DNA from: UBA11524 sp964391995
GTDB lineage: Bacteria; Bacillota; Clostridia; Christensenellales; Aristaeellaceae
Assembly (NCBI GenBank): GCA_964391995.1
Contig: CAYMOM010000084.1
Coordinates: 1-8,525 of the forward strand
Direction: 5' to 3'
DNA length: 8,525 nt
Shown here piece by piece: positions 1-6,771 of this stretch. Position numbers and translations under genes: made by a program. How positions within the stretch are numbered: position 1 is the first letter of the stretch; every line of letters starts with the position of its first letter. The notes below the pieces were generated by a model. It saw only the letters and a program-made list of their open reading frames with translations, was not told where the DNA came from and searched no databases.

Positions 1-1290
1 CACCTGCCCTTCTTTGCCAAGATGCGCACCATGTTCACCATCCACAACCTGCAGTACCAGGGCATTTTCGGCATCCGCGAGGTGCAGGATGTGCTGGGCC
101 TGGGGGACAGCCTGTGGACGGACGACAAGCTGGAGTGCTACGGCTGTGCCAACTTCATGAAGGCTGCGCTGGTGTATGCCGATGTGATCACCACCGTCAG
201 TCCCTCTTATTCCGAGGAGATTCAGACGGCCTACTACGGCGAGCGGCTGGACGGCCTGCTCCGTGCCCGGAAGGCCAGCGTGCATGGCATCCTGAACGGC
301 CTGGACATGGTGGATTACGACCCCGCTACGGACAACCGCATTGCCAAGCCCTACACCTTCGAGAGCATCGATGACGGCAAGGCTGCCTGCAAGGCCGACC
401 TGCAGGCCAAACTGGGCCTGGAGATTGACCCCAATGTGCCCATCATTGGCATGGTAGGCCGCCTGAGCAGCCAGAAGGGCCTGGACCTGGTGGACTACAT
501 CATTGGCGACCTGATGAACAAAAACGTGCAGCTGGTGGTGCTGGGCATGGGCGAAAGCCGCTATGTCAACCTGTTCAGCTGGGCGGAAAGCCAGTACAAG
601 GGCCGCGTAGCGGCGCGCTTCACCATGGATGCGGCGCTGGCCCATCAGATCTATGCCGGCTGCGATATGTTCCTGATGCCCAGCCAGTTCGAGCCTTGTG
701 GCCTGAGCCAGCTGATCGCCCTGCGCTATGGCACGGTGCCGATCGTCCGCGAAACCGGCGGCTTGCGGGACACGGTGCTCTCCTACAACGAGTATACCGA
801 CGAGGGCAACGGCTTCTCCTTCTTCAACTACAATGCTCACGACATGCTGCACACCATCGAGCGGGCACTGGGCTATTACCACGACCGCACGGACGTGTGG
901 AAGAAGCTGCAGCAGCGCGGCATGAGCGGCGATTACAGCTGGACTAACTCCGCCGGCAAGTATGTTGCCATGTATGAGGAGCTGGTGGCTTCTGCCAATC
1001 AGCCGGAGGTCATCGAAGCACCTGCGGAGACCCCTGTGGAAGCTTCCACACCCAAGAAGCCCCGTGCGCCCCGCAAGCCCAAGGCTGAAGGCGAAACTGC
1101 CGAGAAGAAGCCCGCTGCCCGGAAACCCCGCGCCAAGAAGGCTGAAACCACCGAAGCGCCTGCAGAGGAAGCACCCAAGAAGCGCGGCCGCAAGCCCAAG
1201 GCTGAGCCTGCAGCGGAAGCCGCTGAGGCACCTGTGAAGAAGCCTCGTGCGCCCCGCAAGAAGAAGGCGGAGGAGCCCAAGGCAGAATAA
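1..1290 (+). CDS. glgA: Glycogen synthase GlgA (GT5 family), 5'-truncated by the window edge, with basic C-terminal tail
   Basis: ADP-glucose:alpha-1,4-glucan transferase that elongates glycogen in the cytoplasm. The frame is open from base 1, so the ATG at 22 is internal (the sequence before it reads HLPFFAK) and roughly 145-150 N-terminal residues, including the KxGGL substrate loop, lie outside. Visible GT5 landmarks are TIHNLQYQG (about 37-63), TVSPSYSEEI (about 193-222), the GILNGLD loop, GRLSSQKGLDL with the phosphate-binding Arg (460) and Lys (475), LGMGE, and the FEPCGLSQ block with its Glu at 691-693 followed by RYGTVPIVRETGGLRDTV. The catalytic part ends near DYSW..SA.KY..MYEEL (about 930-985). 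A further ~95 residues form a Lys/Ala/Pro/Glu tail not normal for GlgA (separate entry). A strong terminator follows. The family assignment is very secure; only the tail is odd. Confidence 0.96.
   Translation, partial: HLPFFAKMRTMFTIHNLQYQGIFGIREVQDVLGLGDSLWTDDKLECYGCANFMKAALVYADVITTVSPSYSEEIQTAYYGERLDGLLRARKASVHGILNGLDMVDYDPATDNRIAKPYTFESIDDGKAACKADLQAKLGLEIDPNVPIIGMVGRLSSQKGLDLVDYIIGDLMNKNVQLVVLGMGESRYVNLFSWAESQYKGRVAARFTMDAALAHQIYAGCDMFLMPSQFEPCGLSQLIALRYGTVPIVRETGGLRDTVLSYNEYTDEGNGFSFFNYNAHDMLHTIERALGYYHDRTDVWKKLQQRGMSGDYSWTNSAGKYVAMYEELVASANQPEVIEAPAETPVEASTPKKPRAPRKPKAEGETAEKKPAARKPRAKKAETTEAPAEEAPKKRGRKPKAEPAAEAAEAPVKKPRAPRKKKAEEPKAE
1003..1287 (+). other. Low-complexity basic C-terminal tail of GlgA (four Lys/Arg/Pro blocks)
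   Basis: Seen directly: four basic blocks each starting with KK (KKPRAPRKPKAE at 1054-1089, KKPAARKPRAKKAE at 1105-1146, KKRGRKPKAE at 1177-1206, KKPRAPRKKKAEE at 1237-1275), separated by Glu/Ala/Thr-rich spacers. The third block contains RGRKP, close to the AT-hook core (RGRP). The composition resembles histone H1-like bacterial tails. The segment follows the normal GlgA C-terminus and is in frame without interruption, so it is part of the same protein. Its function is unknown. It could bind nucleic acid, polyphosphate or acidic partners, or simply be a disordered extension. Confidence 0.85.
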
Positions 1291-1297
1291 GTCCAAT

Positions 1298-1340
1298 GGA
1301 GCAGCGCATGGAGTGTTCCGAGATGCGCTGCTCCTTTTTT
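1298..1340 (+). terminator. Intrinsic terminator after glgA
   Basis: A perfect 12-bp stem (GGAGCAGCGCAT at 1298-1309 with ATGCGCTGCTCC at 1323-1334), a 13-nt loop and a run of six T (1335-1340). It starts eight bases after the glgA stop. The next gene's ribosome binding site (AGGAG, 1341-1345) begins directly after the T run. Confidence 0.93.
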
Positions 1341-1354
1341 AGGAGTGATTCTTT

Positions 1355-2356
1355 ATGGAAGGCCGTTCTGCTGCCATCTGCGCCGACCTGTTTGGCTGCC
1401 CCAACAGGTGCATGCACTGCTGGCTGGGGCATATGCCCAACCGCAGCATGGAGAATGATGCGGATGAACAAATCATGCGTTACTTTGGCCCGCATTTCAG
1501 CAGCATTGCCTTTTACAGCTGGATGCGCGAGCCAGACTTCTGCCATGATTATAAGGAACGCTGGGAGCGGGATGTGGCCATTTCCAAGAATGCCAAGCCA
1601 CAGCGGTTTGAACTGGCCAGCTATTATCGCATTGTTCGTGATGATGCGTATATTCCGTTTCTCAAAAGCGTGGGGACGGAAAAGGTACAGCTCACCTTCT
1701 TTGGGCTGAAGGAAATCCAGGATCGCTATGTCGGTCGCAAGGGTGCCTATGAAGAGATTCTCAAGGCCAGTGATAGGCTGATTGAGGGTGGCATCATCCC
1801 CAGGTGGCAATGCTTCATCAACGAAGAAAACGTGCAAGAAATATTGGAAGTTTTCAACATGTATCAGGAGATCAAGCACACCCGCTGCCCTGAAATGGAG
1901 TTTTTCATCCATGTTGGCTCCTGCGATGGGGAAAACCGCAAGCTGTATTCCATTCGGTTGAACAAGGCGGACATACCGCAGGCGCTGATCCCGTACTATT
2001 GGGCCTATGAGGAGGTTCGCACAGAGGGGGAGTGCTGTCAGCTTTTGCAGGCAGACAACAGTTACCCGGACTATTATCCTGATGATGAAACCCTGGTGTT
2101 GTATGTTTCCAACTGCTACGGTGTGTTTTTCAATGTGACCAACACCACCAGGCCGTGGGCGATTGGCAACATGAAGGAAATTGACAGCAGCGAAATGATG
2201 CGCCGCATTGATCAGCGGGACACCTTTGCCTTGAACAAGGCCAAGGAAATCACCTGGGCAGAGCTGGTGAAGCGATATGGCAGCTTTTCTTCGGGCAAGG
2301 CATTCTTCCTGGAGGATTACAAGATGTATCTGTTTAACAACTATTTGGACGAATAG
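1355..2356 (+). CDS. Radical SAM protein of unknown substrate
   Basis: A 333-residue protein with a canonical radical SAM iron-sulfur motif close to the N-terminus: C15-x3-C19-x2-C22 in FGCPNRCMHCW. The three cysteines should bind a 4Fe-4S cluster that cleaves S-adenosylmethionine to a 5'-deoxyadenosyl radical. I see no SPASM or other auxiliary-cluster cysteine pattern and no signal peptide or membrane segment, so a cytoplasmic enzyme is expected. Its C-terminal half is rich in aromatic and acidic residues and I do not recognise it. The ATG at 1355 is supported by AGGAG at 1341-1345 (nine-base spacing) and by the cluster motif starting at residue 15. It stands alone between two terminators with no maturase, precursor peptide or transporter beside it, so context does not suggest a substrate. 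The radical SAM fold is confident; any reaction is not. Confidence 0.88.
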   Translation: MEGRSAAICADLFGCPNRCMHCWLGHMPNRSMENDADEQIMRYFGPHFSSIAFYSWMREPDFCHDYKERWERDVAISKNAKPQRFELASYYRIVRDDAYIPFLKSVGTEKVQLTFFGLKEIQDRYVGRKGAYEEILKASDRLIEGGIIPRWQCFINEENVQEILEVFNMYQEIKHTRCPEMEFFIHVGSCDGENRKLYSIRLNKADIPQALIPYYWAYEEVRTEGECCQLLQADNSYPDYYPDDETLVLYVSNCYGVFFNVTNTTRPWAIGNMKEIDSSEMMRRIDQRDTFALNKAKEITWAELVKRYGSFSSGKAFFLEDYKMYLFNNYLDE

Positions 2357-2358
2357 GC

Positions 2359-2390
2359 AAGGGGCGCACCGATGCAGGCTGCGCCCTTTT
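2359..2390 (+). terminator. Intrinsic terminator after the radical SAM gene
   Basis: Stem AAGGGGCGCA (2359-2368) pairs with TGCGCCCTTT (2380-2389) with one G:T wobble. The loop is 11 nt and the stem runs into a short T run (2387-2390). It begins three bases after the stop codon. Confidence 0.85.
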
Positions 2391-2425
2391 CCGTGTATTT
2401 CCGTGGAAAATCCCGGTGTGAGCTA

Positions 2426-2454
2426 TGGCGGTGAAGACAGATATGTGGTACAAT
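2426..2454 (+). promoter_or_regulatory. Possible extended -10 promoter for the SpoIID-domain gene
   Basis: TGGTACAAT at 2446-2454 fits an extended -10 element (TGnTACAAT; -10 hexamer at 2449-2454). At a 17-bp spacing the -35 position (2426-2431, TGGCGG) is poor, so the TG extension would have to compensate. It lies after the preceding terminator and about 50 bases before the start codon, which is the right place. No experimental or comparative support. Confidence 0.42.
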
Positions 2455-2487
2455 CGTAGCGGATGCAAATTCCGTCGAACAAAAACG

Positions 2488-2506
2488 AAAGGAGCGATCT
2501 TGCTTG
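2488..2506 (+). promoter_or_regulatory. Ribosome binding site selecting a TTG start
   Basis: AAAGGAG (2488-2494) lies nine bases before TTG at 2504. This TTG is in frame with the protein and puts a typical signal peptide (MHRRFCLFMCLVLLMTG) at the N-terminus. No in-frame ATG fits better: the next in-frame Met would cut into the hydrophobic core. Confidence 0.8.
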
Positions 2507-5500
2507 CACCGCAGATTCTGTCTGTTCATGTGCCTTGTACTGCTGATGACTGGCTGGACTGCCTCCTTTGCAAATGCTGCGGAGGTACAGTCGGCTCCGC
2601 TGGTGCAGGCCAGCACCCATAATGGTATGGTGCGGGTGTACCTGTCCTCCATGGGCAGTCCCACATCCCTGGATGTAACCATTGCCGGCAGCTACTCCAC
2701 CAGCGGAAACACGGAACTGAACCTGACCAATGGCGAAACCATTAACATTGCTTTCAACACGGCAAGCGGACAAATCACCATGAACCGGGGAAGCCAAAGC
2801 TATCCCATGGGGCAGAGCATGGCTCTCCGCCGGCACGCTGCCACCGGCAGCAACGGCCTGCGCATTGCCCAGACCCGCATGCCGGACAACCTGTATCCCG
2901 GCGACCTGTACCTGACTGCGCAGAAAAGCGGCAGCGGGTGGAAGCTGTACGCCATTGTGCATGTATACATGGAGTACTATCTGTATGGTGTGGTGCCCTA
3001 TGAGATGGGCAACTCCGCCAACATCGAGGCCCTGAAGGCCCAGGCCGTTGCCGCAAGAACCTACACTTTGAATAAAATGCAGCTTCGTGCCAACTCCCTG
3101 TACGATGTGGTGGACACCACCAATGACCAGGTGTATTACGGCAATTCCGATTCCACAGCCAACTGCACTGCCGCTGTGGATGCCACCCGGGGTATTGTGC
3201 TGATGAACGGCAATACGCTGACAGGCACCTACTACACGGCCTCCAACGGCGGGCAGACGGAATCTGCCAAGAACGGCCTGAACGCCTCTGGCTACAGCTA
3301 TCTGGGCGTGAAGGATGACCCCTTTGACCTGATGAACGCTGCCTCCGTCAAGCGGACGGTGACCGTGCTGAAGGACAATACTTCCTCCAGCCAGAACCAG
3401 ACCATCCGAACCTTGCTGAACCAGAAGGCTCAAAGCCTGTATGGCAGCGGTGCCCAGGTAACCCGCATCAACGGCATAACGCCACACACCCCCATGTATG
3501 ATGCGCCCAGCCGGTTGTATACCAAACTGGATTTTGACGTAACCGTAAACGGAACCTCCTCTGCTACCTTGACCCTGGACATCTTCAGCGAAATGGAAAA
3601 GGCTCTGGGCATGAGCATCAACAGCCGGCAGAATGAATTGTGGACGGTGGAAACCTATGCGGATTCCTTCAAGCTGGTGGCCCGCCGCTTTGGTCATGGG
3701 GTAGGCATGAGCCAGCGCGGCGCTATGCAAATGGGCTCCATGGGCTATACCTACGACCAGATTCTCGGCTTCTATTACGAGGACTGCCGCCGGGTGCAGT
3801 ATGCCTTCACCCACACGGTGCTTTCCTCCCTGGAAAGCGGCGGCAAGGATACCATCACCAGCACGGAAACGCCCGCCGATGTAACCGCCGGCAGCAGCAA
3901 CACAGCCACCGTGAAGCTGGCTGGCGTGAACGACCGCCTGGCCATCCGCAGCGGTGCCAGCGAGGATGCCTATGTGCTGACCAGCGTGGTCAGCGGCGGC
4001 ATGGTGACGGTGCTGGCCAAGGCAGATGGCTGGACCCTGGTGCAGCTGGGGCAGATCATCGGCTATGCGCCCACATCGGCGTTGAAATTTGCCGGCACGC
4101 CGCCCACCTCCTCCAGCGCAACGCCCACAAAAATCACCCAATGGGCCACGGTGAAGTGCAGCGGCAGCCTGAACCTGCGCACCAGCGCCAGCCTTTCCGG
4201 CAAGGTGGAGGCCGCCATTCCCAATGGTGCAGTGCTCTGCGTTTTCCAGGCGGAAAACGGTTGGGTCAAGGTGCAGTATGGCGCCCAGGTAGGCTGGGCA
4301 TCGGCAGACTTTCTGGTAATGAGCAGCACCTATCCCATGCAGACCACCGGACAGGGAAGCACCCCTGCAGTGGTGAACATTCCCTCCGGCTCCGGCACGG
4401 TGAACCTGCGGGAAACTGCCTCCACCACCAGCCGGGTGCTGGGCACCATCGCCCACGGCGGCGCGGTGACCGTGCTGGCGAACGATGGAAGCTGGTGCTA
4501 TGTGCAGGCCGGCGCTTATGAGGGGTACATCATGACCAAATACCTTTCCGTCAACGGTACCAGCAGCGGCGATGCACCTGTAGCAGACGATGCGCCCGGC
4601 ATTGGTACCGGCGAAACAGAGGCCATTGTGAAAACGGCCTCCGGTACGCTGAACCTGCGGGAGCAGCCCGGCACTGATGCCCGGGTGCTGATGACCATCC
4701 CAAGAGGGGAGAGCATTATCGTTACCAGCCGCGGCGCGGAATGGTGCGCTGTGCGGTATGCAAGCGTGACCGGCCATGTGATGACAAAGTACCTGTCCTT
4801 TCCCGGTGATGCCGGCGCAGCGCCTTCTTCCTATGCCACCGTGGTCACTCAGTCCGGCCCGCTGAACATGCGCAGCCAGCCTGCCATCGGCTCTGCCGTG
4901 GTGGTGCAGGTTCCCCGCGGGGCGCAGGTGGGCGTGATTGCTCAAAGCGGCAGCTGGAGCCAGGTGAGTTACGGCGGCAAGTCCGGCTATGTTATGTCCA
5001 GCTACCTGCGCTCGGAAGGGGAGAAACCTTCCACCGGCGGAGGATATGCCCGGGTGGCAACCTCCGGCGGAAGCCTGAACCTGCGGGAAACCCCCAGTGC
5101 CGATGCCCGGGTGCTGCTGGGCATTCCCCAAGGCACGGTGCTGGCTGTGGAGGGTAGGCAAAACGGCTGGATAAAGGTGAGCTACGGCGGCAGCACCGGC
5201 TATGTGATGGAACGCTTCTTGTCCTTCGCCCAGGATGATGCACCAGCCACCCAGCCACCGGCGGCAGAAGGCACAGCACAGGTCAGCACGGGAAACGGCA
5301 GCCTGAACCTGCGGGAGACCCCCAGTGCCGATGCCCGGGTGCTGCTGTCCATTCCTGACGGCAGCCAGGTCGTGCTGCTGCAGGCTGGCGATGACTGGTG
5401 CCAGGTGCGCTATGGTGTCACCACCGGCTATGTAATGACGCGCTTCCTCAGCATTCGCGCCGGCAGCACGGGGGCGTGGGTGGTCAGCACACCTTCCGGC

Positions 5501-5662
5501 AGCCTGAACCTGCGGGAAACCCCCAGCGCCGATGCCCGAGTGCTGCTCTCCATTCCCCGCGGCACGGCTGTCACCGTGCTGGAAATGGGCGATGAATGGT
5601 TCAAGATACAGTATAACGACAGCGTTGGCTATGTAATGAGCCGATACCTGCAACAGGAGTGA
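2504..5662 (+). CDS. Secreted SpoIID/LytB-domain protein with eight bacterial SH3 repeats
   Basis: A 1052-residue protein with a signal peptide (residues 1 to about 25, likely cleavage at ANA|AE). A SpoIID/LytB domain spans about 50-430 and shows YLYGVVPYEM with the conserved Glu at 167, then ALKAQAVAARTYTL, YYTASNGGQTES (243-253) and GHGVGMSQRGAMQM from residue 397. In SpoIID this fold is a lytic transglycosylase acting on stripped glycan strands, and the PYEM Glu matches its essential acid. Eight SH3b-type repeats follow, starting near residues 468, 548, 622, 707, 778, 849, 925 and 991, most with the (L/V)NLR...G.V......W..V.Y....GYV......L pattern. Such repeats usually bind cell wall. The size and repeat number go well beyond sporulation SpoIID, so a wall-remodelling or wall-anchored role in growing cells is as likely as an engulfment role. 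It starts at TTG and is coupled to trmN6 downstream. Confidence 0.9.
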   Translation: MHRRFCLFMCLVLLMTGWTASFANAAEVQSAPLVQASTHNGMVRVYLSSMGSPTSLDVTIAGSYSTSGNTELNLTNGETINIAFNTASGQITMNRGSQSYPMGQSMALRRHAATGSNGLRIAQTRMPDNLYPGDLYLTAQKSGSGWKLYAIVHVYMEYYLYGVVPYEMGNSANIEALKAQAVAARTYTLNKMQLRANSLYDVVDTTNDQVYYGNSDSTANCTAAVDATRGIVLMNGNTLTGTYYTASNGGQTESAKNGLNASGYSYLGVKDDPFDLMNAASVKRTVTVLKDNTSSSQNQTIRTLLNQKAQSLYGSGAQVTRINGITPHTPMYDAPSRLYTKLDFDVTVNGTSSATLTLDIFSEMEKALGMSINSRQNELWTVETYADSFKLVARRFGHGVGMSQRGAMQMGSMGYTYDQILGFYYEDCRRVQYAFTHTVLSSLESGGKDTITSTETPADVTAGSSNTATVKLAGVNDRLAIRSGASEDAYVLTSVVSGGMVTVLAKADGWTLVQLGQIIGYAPTSALKFAGTPPTSSSATPTKITQWATVKCSGSLNLRTSASLSGKVEAAIPNGAVLCVFQAENGWVKVQYGAQVGWASADFLVMSSTYPMQTTGQGSTPAVVNIPSGSGTVNLRETASTTSRVLGTIAHGGAVTVLANDGSWCYVQAGAYEGYIMTKYLSVNGTSSGDAPVADDAPGIGTGETEAIVKTASGTLNLREQPGTDARVLMTIPRGESIIVTSRGAEWCAVRYASVTGHVMTKYLSFPGDAGAAPSSYATVVTQSGPLNMRSQPAIGSAVVVQVPRGAQVGVIAQSGSWSQVSYGGKSGYVMSSYLRSEGEKPSTGGGYARVATSGGSLNLRETPSADARVLLGIPQGTVLAVEGRQNGWIKVSYGGSTGYVMERFLSFAQDDAPATQPPAAEGTAQVSTGNGSLNLRETPSADARVLLSIPDGSQVVLLQAGDDWCQVRYGVTTGYVMTRFLSIRAGSTGAWVVSTPSGSLNLRETPSADARVLLSIPRGTAVTVLEMGDEWFKIQYNDSVGYVMSRYLQQE
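5072..5548 (+). repeat. Three near-identical 48-bp coding repeats in the last SH3 modules
   Basis: Copies at 5072-5119, 5300-5347 and 5501-5548 encode SLNLRETPSADARVLL. By eye, copies one and two differ at 1 of 48 bases and copies one and three at 3 of 48. The rest of each SH3 module is much more diverged, so this block was recently duplicated or is kept uniform by gene conversion. Spacings are 228 and 201 bp, both multiples of three. Confidence 0.9.
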
Positions 5663-5666
5663 TCCC

Positions 5667-6407
5667 ATGGACTTGACTGACCCCGGCGAACGCCTGGATG
5701 ACCTGCAGCTGGCTGGCATGCGCATCCTGCAAAAGGAAAACGGCTTCCGCTTTGGCATGGATGCTGTGCTGCTGGCGGATTTCGCCCGGGTGGCGCCCAA
5801 TGACCGGGTGGGGGACTTTGGCACCGGCACGGGGATCCTTCCGCTGCTTCTTTTGGGGCGCGGAAAGGCTAGCCATGTGGACGCCTTTGAAATTCAGCCG
5901 GACATGGCAGACATGGCCCGGCGCACCATGGCCCTGAACGGCCTGACGGAAAAGGTGACGGTTTACCCCTTGCCGGTGGAGCAGGCGCTGGATGTGCTGG
6001 CACCCTGCAGCCTGGATGGCATTGTGTGCAATCCACCCTATGGCACGCCAGGCACTACCCTGCTGAATCCCTCAAACAGCCTGCGCCTGGCCAGGCATCA
6101 AACGGCTGATGGCCTTGCGGCCTGGCTGAAGATGGCCTACCGCCTGCTGAAGGGTAAGGGGCGCATATCCCTGGTATACCCGGCGCCGCGCATGCTGGAG
6201 CTGATGCAAGCCATGGAGCAGGCGCACCTGGCCCCCAAGCGCTTCCGGCTGATTTACCCATCCGCCGCGAAATCTGCCAATCTGGTGCTAGTGGAGGGCA
6301 TGAAGGATGCAAAACCCATGCTTCACCCGGAGCCGCCTCTGATTGTTTATGAAGTGGACGGCAGCATGACGGAGGAATTGAAGCGCATTTATCATCAATT
6401 GCCATAG
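5667..6407 (+). CDS. trmN6: tRNA1(Val) (adenine37-N6)-methyltransferase, TrmN6/YabB type
   Basis: A 246-residue class I SAM-dependent methyltransferase. DFGTGTGILPLLL (about residues 49-61) is the SAM-binding glycine loop, FEIQPDMADMARR carries the acidic residue of motif II, and VCNPPYG (about 117-123) is the N6-adenine catalytic (N/D)PPY motif. The N-terminal LDDLQLAGMRILQKENGFRFGMDAVLLADF block is typical of the YfiC/YabB group, which methylates A37 of tRNA1(Val). The start at 5667 has AGGAG (5655-5659) inside the end of the preceding gene and only four bases separate the two, so translation is probably coupled. In many Firmicutes rsmI (yabC) is close by; here it is missing and accessory DNA follows. 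Full length for the family. The exact tRNA target is inferred from the family. Confidence 0.9.
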   Translation: MDLTDPGERLDDLQLAGMRILQKENGFRFGMDAVLLADFARVAPNDRVGDFGTGTGILPLLLLGRGKASHVDAFEIQPDMADMARRTMALNGLTEKVTVYPLPVEQALDVLAPCSLDGIVCNPPYGTPGTTLLNPSNSLRLARHQTADGLAAWLKMAYRLLKGKGRISLVYPAPRMLELMQAMEQAHLAPKRFRLIYPSAAKSANLVLVEGMKDAKPMLHPEPPLIVYEVDGSMTEELKRIYHQLP

Positions 6408-6425
6408 AAAACCATGTTTCATTTT

Positions 6426-6480
6426 TGACAGGTGTTCGTAAAACAGCTTTAGACCGAAATTACGAAATGGGCATCTGTCA
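6426..6480. other. Two-part hairpin after trmN6
   Basis: The outer stem TGACAGGTG (6426-6434) pairs with CATCTGTCA (6472-6480) with one G:T. It continues directly into a perfect inner stem TTCGTAA (6435-6441) with TTACGAA (6460-6466). There is a 5-nt bulge on the 3' side and an 18-nt loop. There is no T run after it, so it is not a standard terminator. It could be an mRNA 3' structure, part of a small RNA, or a recombination end. Confidence 0.6.
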
Positions 6481-6487
6481 GGTAGGG

Positions 6488-6517
6488 TTGACAACGAGAT
6501 AACGGGTATCCGATAAA
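6488..6517 (+). promoter_or_regulatory. Possible sigma-A promoter overlapping the first palindrome
   Basis: A perfect -35 (TTGACA, 6488-6493), an 18-bp spacer and GATAAA (6512-6517, 4 of 6 to the -10 consensus). The -10 lies across the end of the left arm and loop of the palindrome at 6503-6530, so a protein binding the palindrome would block it. No gene starts soon downstream; a transcript would cover the structured spacer. Weak evidence. Confidence 0.3.
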
Positions 6518-6530
6518 TGTCGGATACCCG
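6503..6530. repeat. 28-bp palindrome, copy 1
   Basis: Arms CGGGTATCCGA (6503-6513) and TCGGATACCCG (6520-6530) are perfect 11-bp inverted repeats around the 6-bp centre TAAATG. Copy 2 is at 6720-6747 with identical arms. No T run follows this copy. Confidence 0.9.
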
Positions 6531-6640
6531 CCAGACCGTCCACAAAGTACCCAATAGAAAAGATGAAAGAAAACGCAGTTTGTACGGCGGCATGAGAACG
6601 ACGCGTGGCTGTACAGGAAGTATGTTTCTTCAAAAGTTAT

Positions 6641-6678
6641 TCTCAGAATCAATCTGAGAGCCTTCTGTAGACGCTCTT
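6641..6678 (+). other. Overlapping alternative hairpins
   Basis: TCTCAGA (6641-6647) pairs with TCTGAGA (6653-6659) over a 5-nt loop. AGAGC (6657-6661) can instead pair with GCTCT (6673-6677), followed by TTT. The two share bases 6657-6659 and so exclude each other, an arrangement like a small attenuator. Both stems are short and could be chance. Confidence 0.3.
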
Positions 6679-6719
6679 TTCTCGGCCATAATCTTCAATA
6701 GGGTTTGTGGGTGAGCTGA

Positions 6720-6747
6720 CGGGTATCCGATGAACGTCGGATACCCG
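6720..6747. repeat. 28-bp palindrome, copy 2
   Basis: Same arms as copy 1, CGGGTATCCGA (6720-6730) and TCGGATACCCG (6737-6747), with centre TGAACG. A T-rich stretch (CTATTTTGCTTT) follows, so on the + strand this copy could also act as a weak terminator. Confidence 0.9.
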
Positions 6748-6752
6748 CTATT

Positions 6753-6771
6753 TTGCTTTCATGAAAAGCAA
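6753..6771. other. Small hairpin after palindrome copy 2
   Basis: TTGCTTT (6753-6759) and AAAGCAA (6765-6771) form a perfect 7-bp stem over CATGA. It sits six bases after the palindrome; together they may form a bidirectional terminator-like structure. Confidence 0.5.

Noticed and set aside
1296..1709. A plus-strand frame starting in the glgA terminator, considered as a leader peptide for the radical SAM gene
   Set aside because: No ribosome binding site, no short stop-coded leader, and the rest is an out-of-frame reading of the radical SAM gene.
1010..1912. A 300-residue minus-strand frame across the glgA tail, terminator and radical SAM gene
   Set aside because: It crosses two unrelated genes and a strong terminator, and its second half is a low-complexity reading of the glgA tail.
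2423..5830. A 1135-residue open frame on the minus strand opposite the SpoIID/SH3 gene
   Set aside because: It is the mirror of a GC-rich repetitive gene. Its product is Gly/Ala/His-rich with no domain, and the + strand product has a signal peptide, conserved catalytic motifs and a good ribosome binding site.
6288..6652. Minus-strand frames in the spacer after trmN6
   Set aside because: They run through the palindromes and the end of trmN6, lack ribosome binding sites and resemble no family.
6503..6747. The twin palindromes as chromosomal dif/XerCD sites
   Set aside because: The 11-6-11 geometry fits, but the arm sequences do not resemble Firmicutes dif sites and a tandem pair would be unusual.
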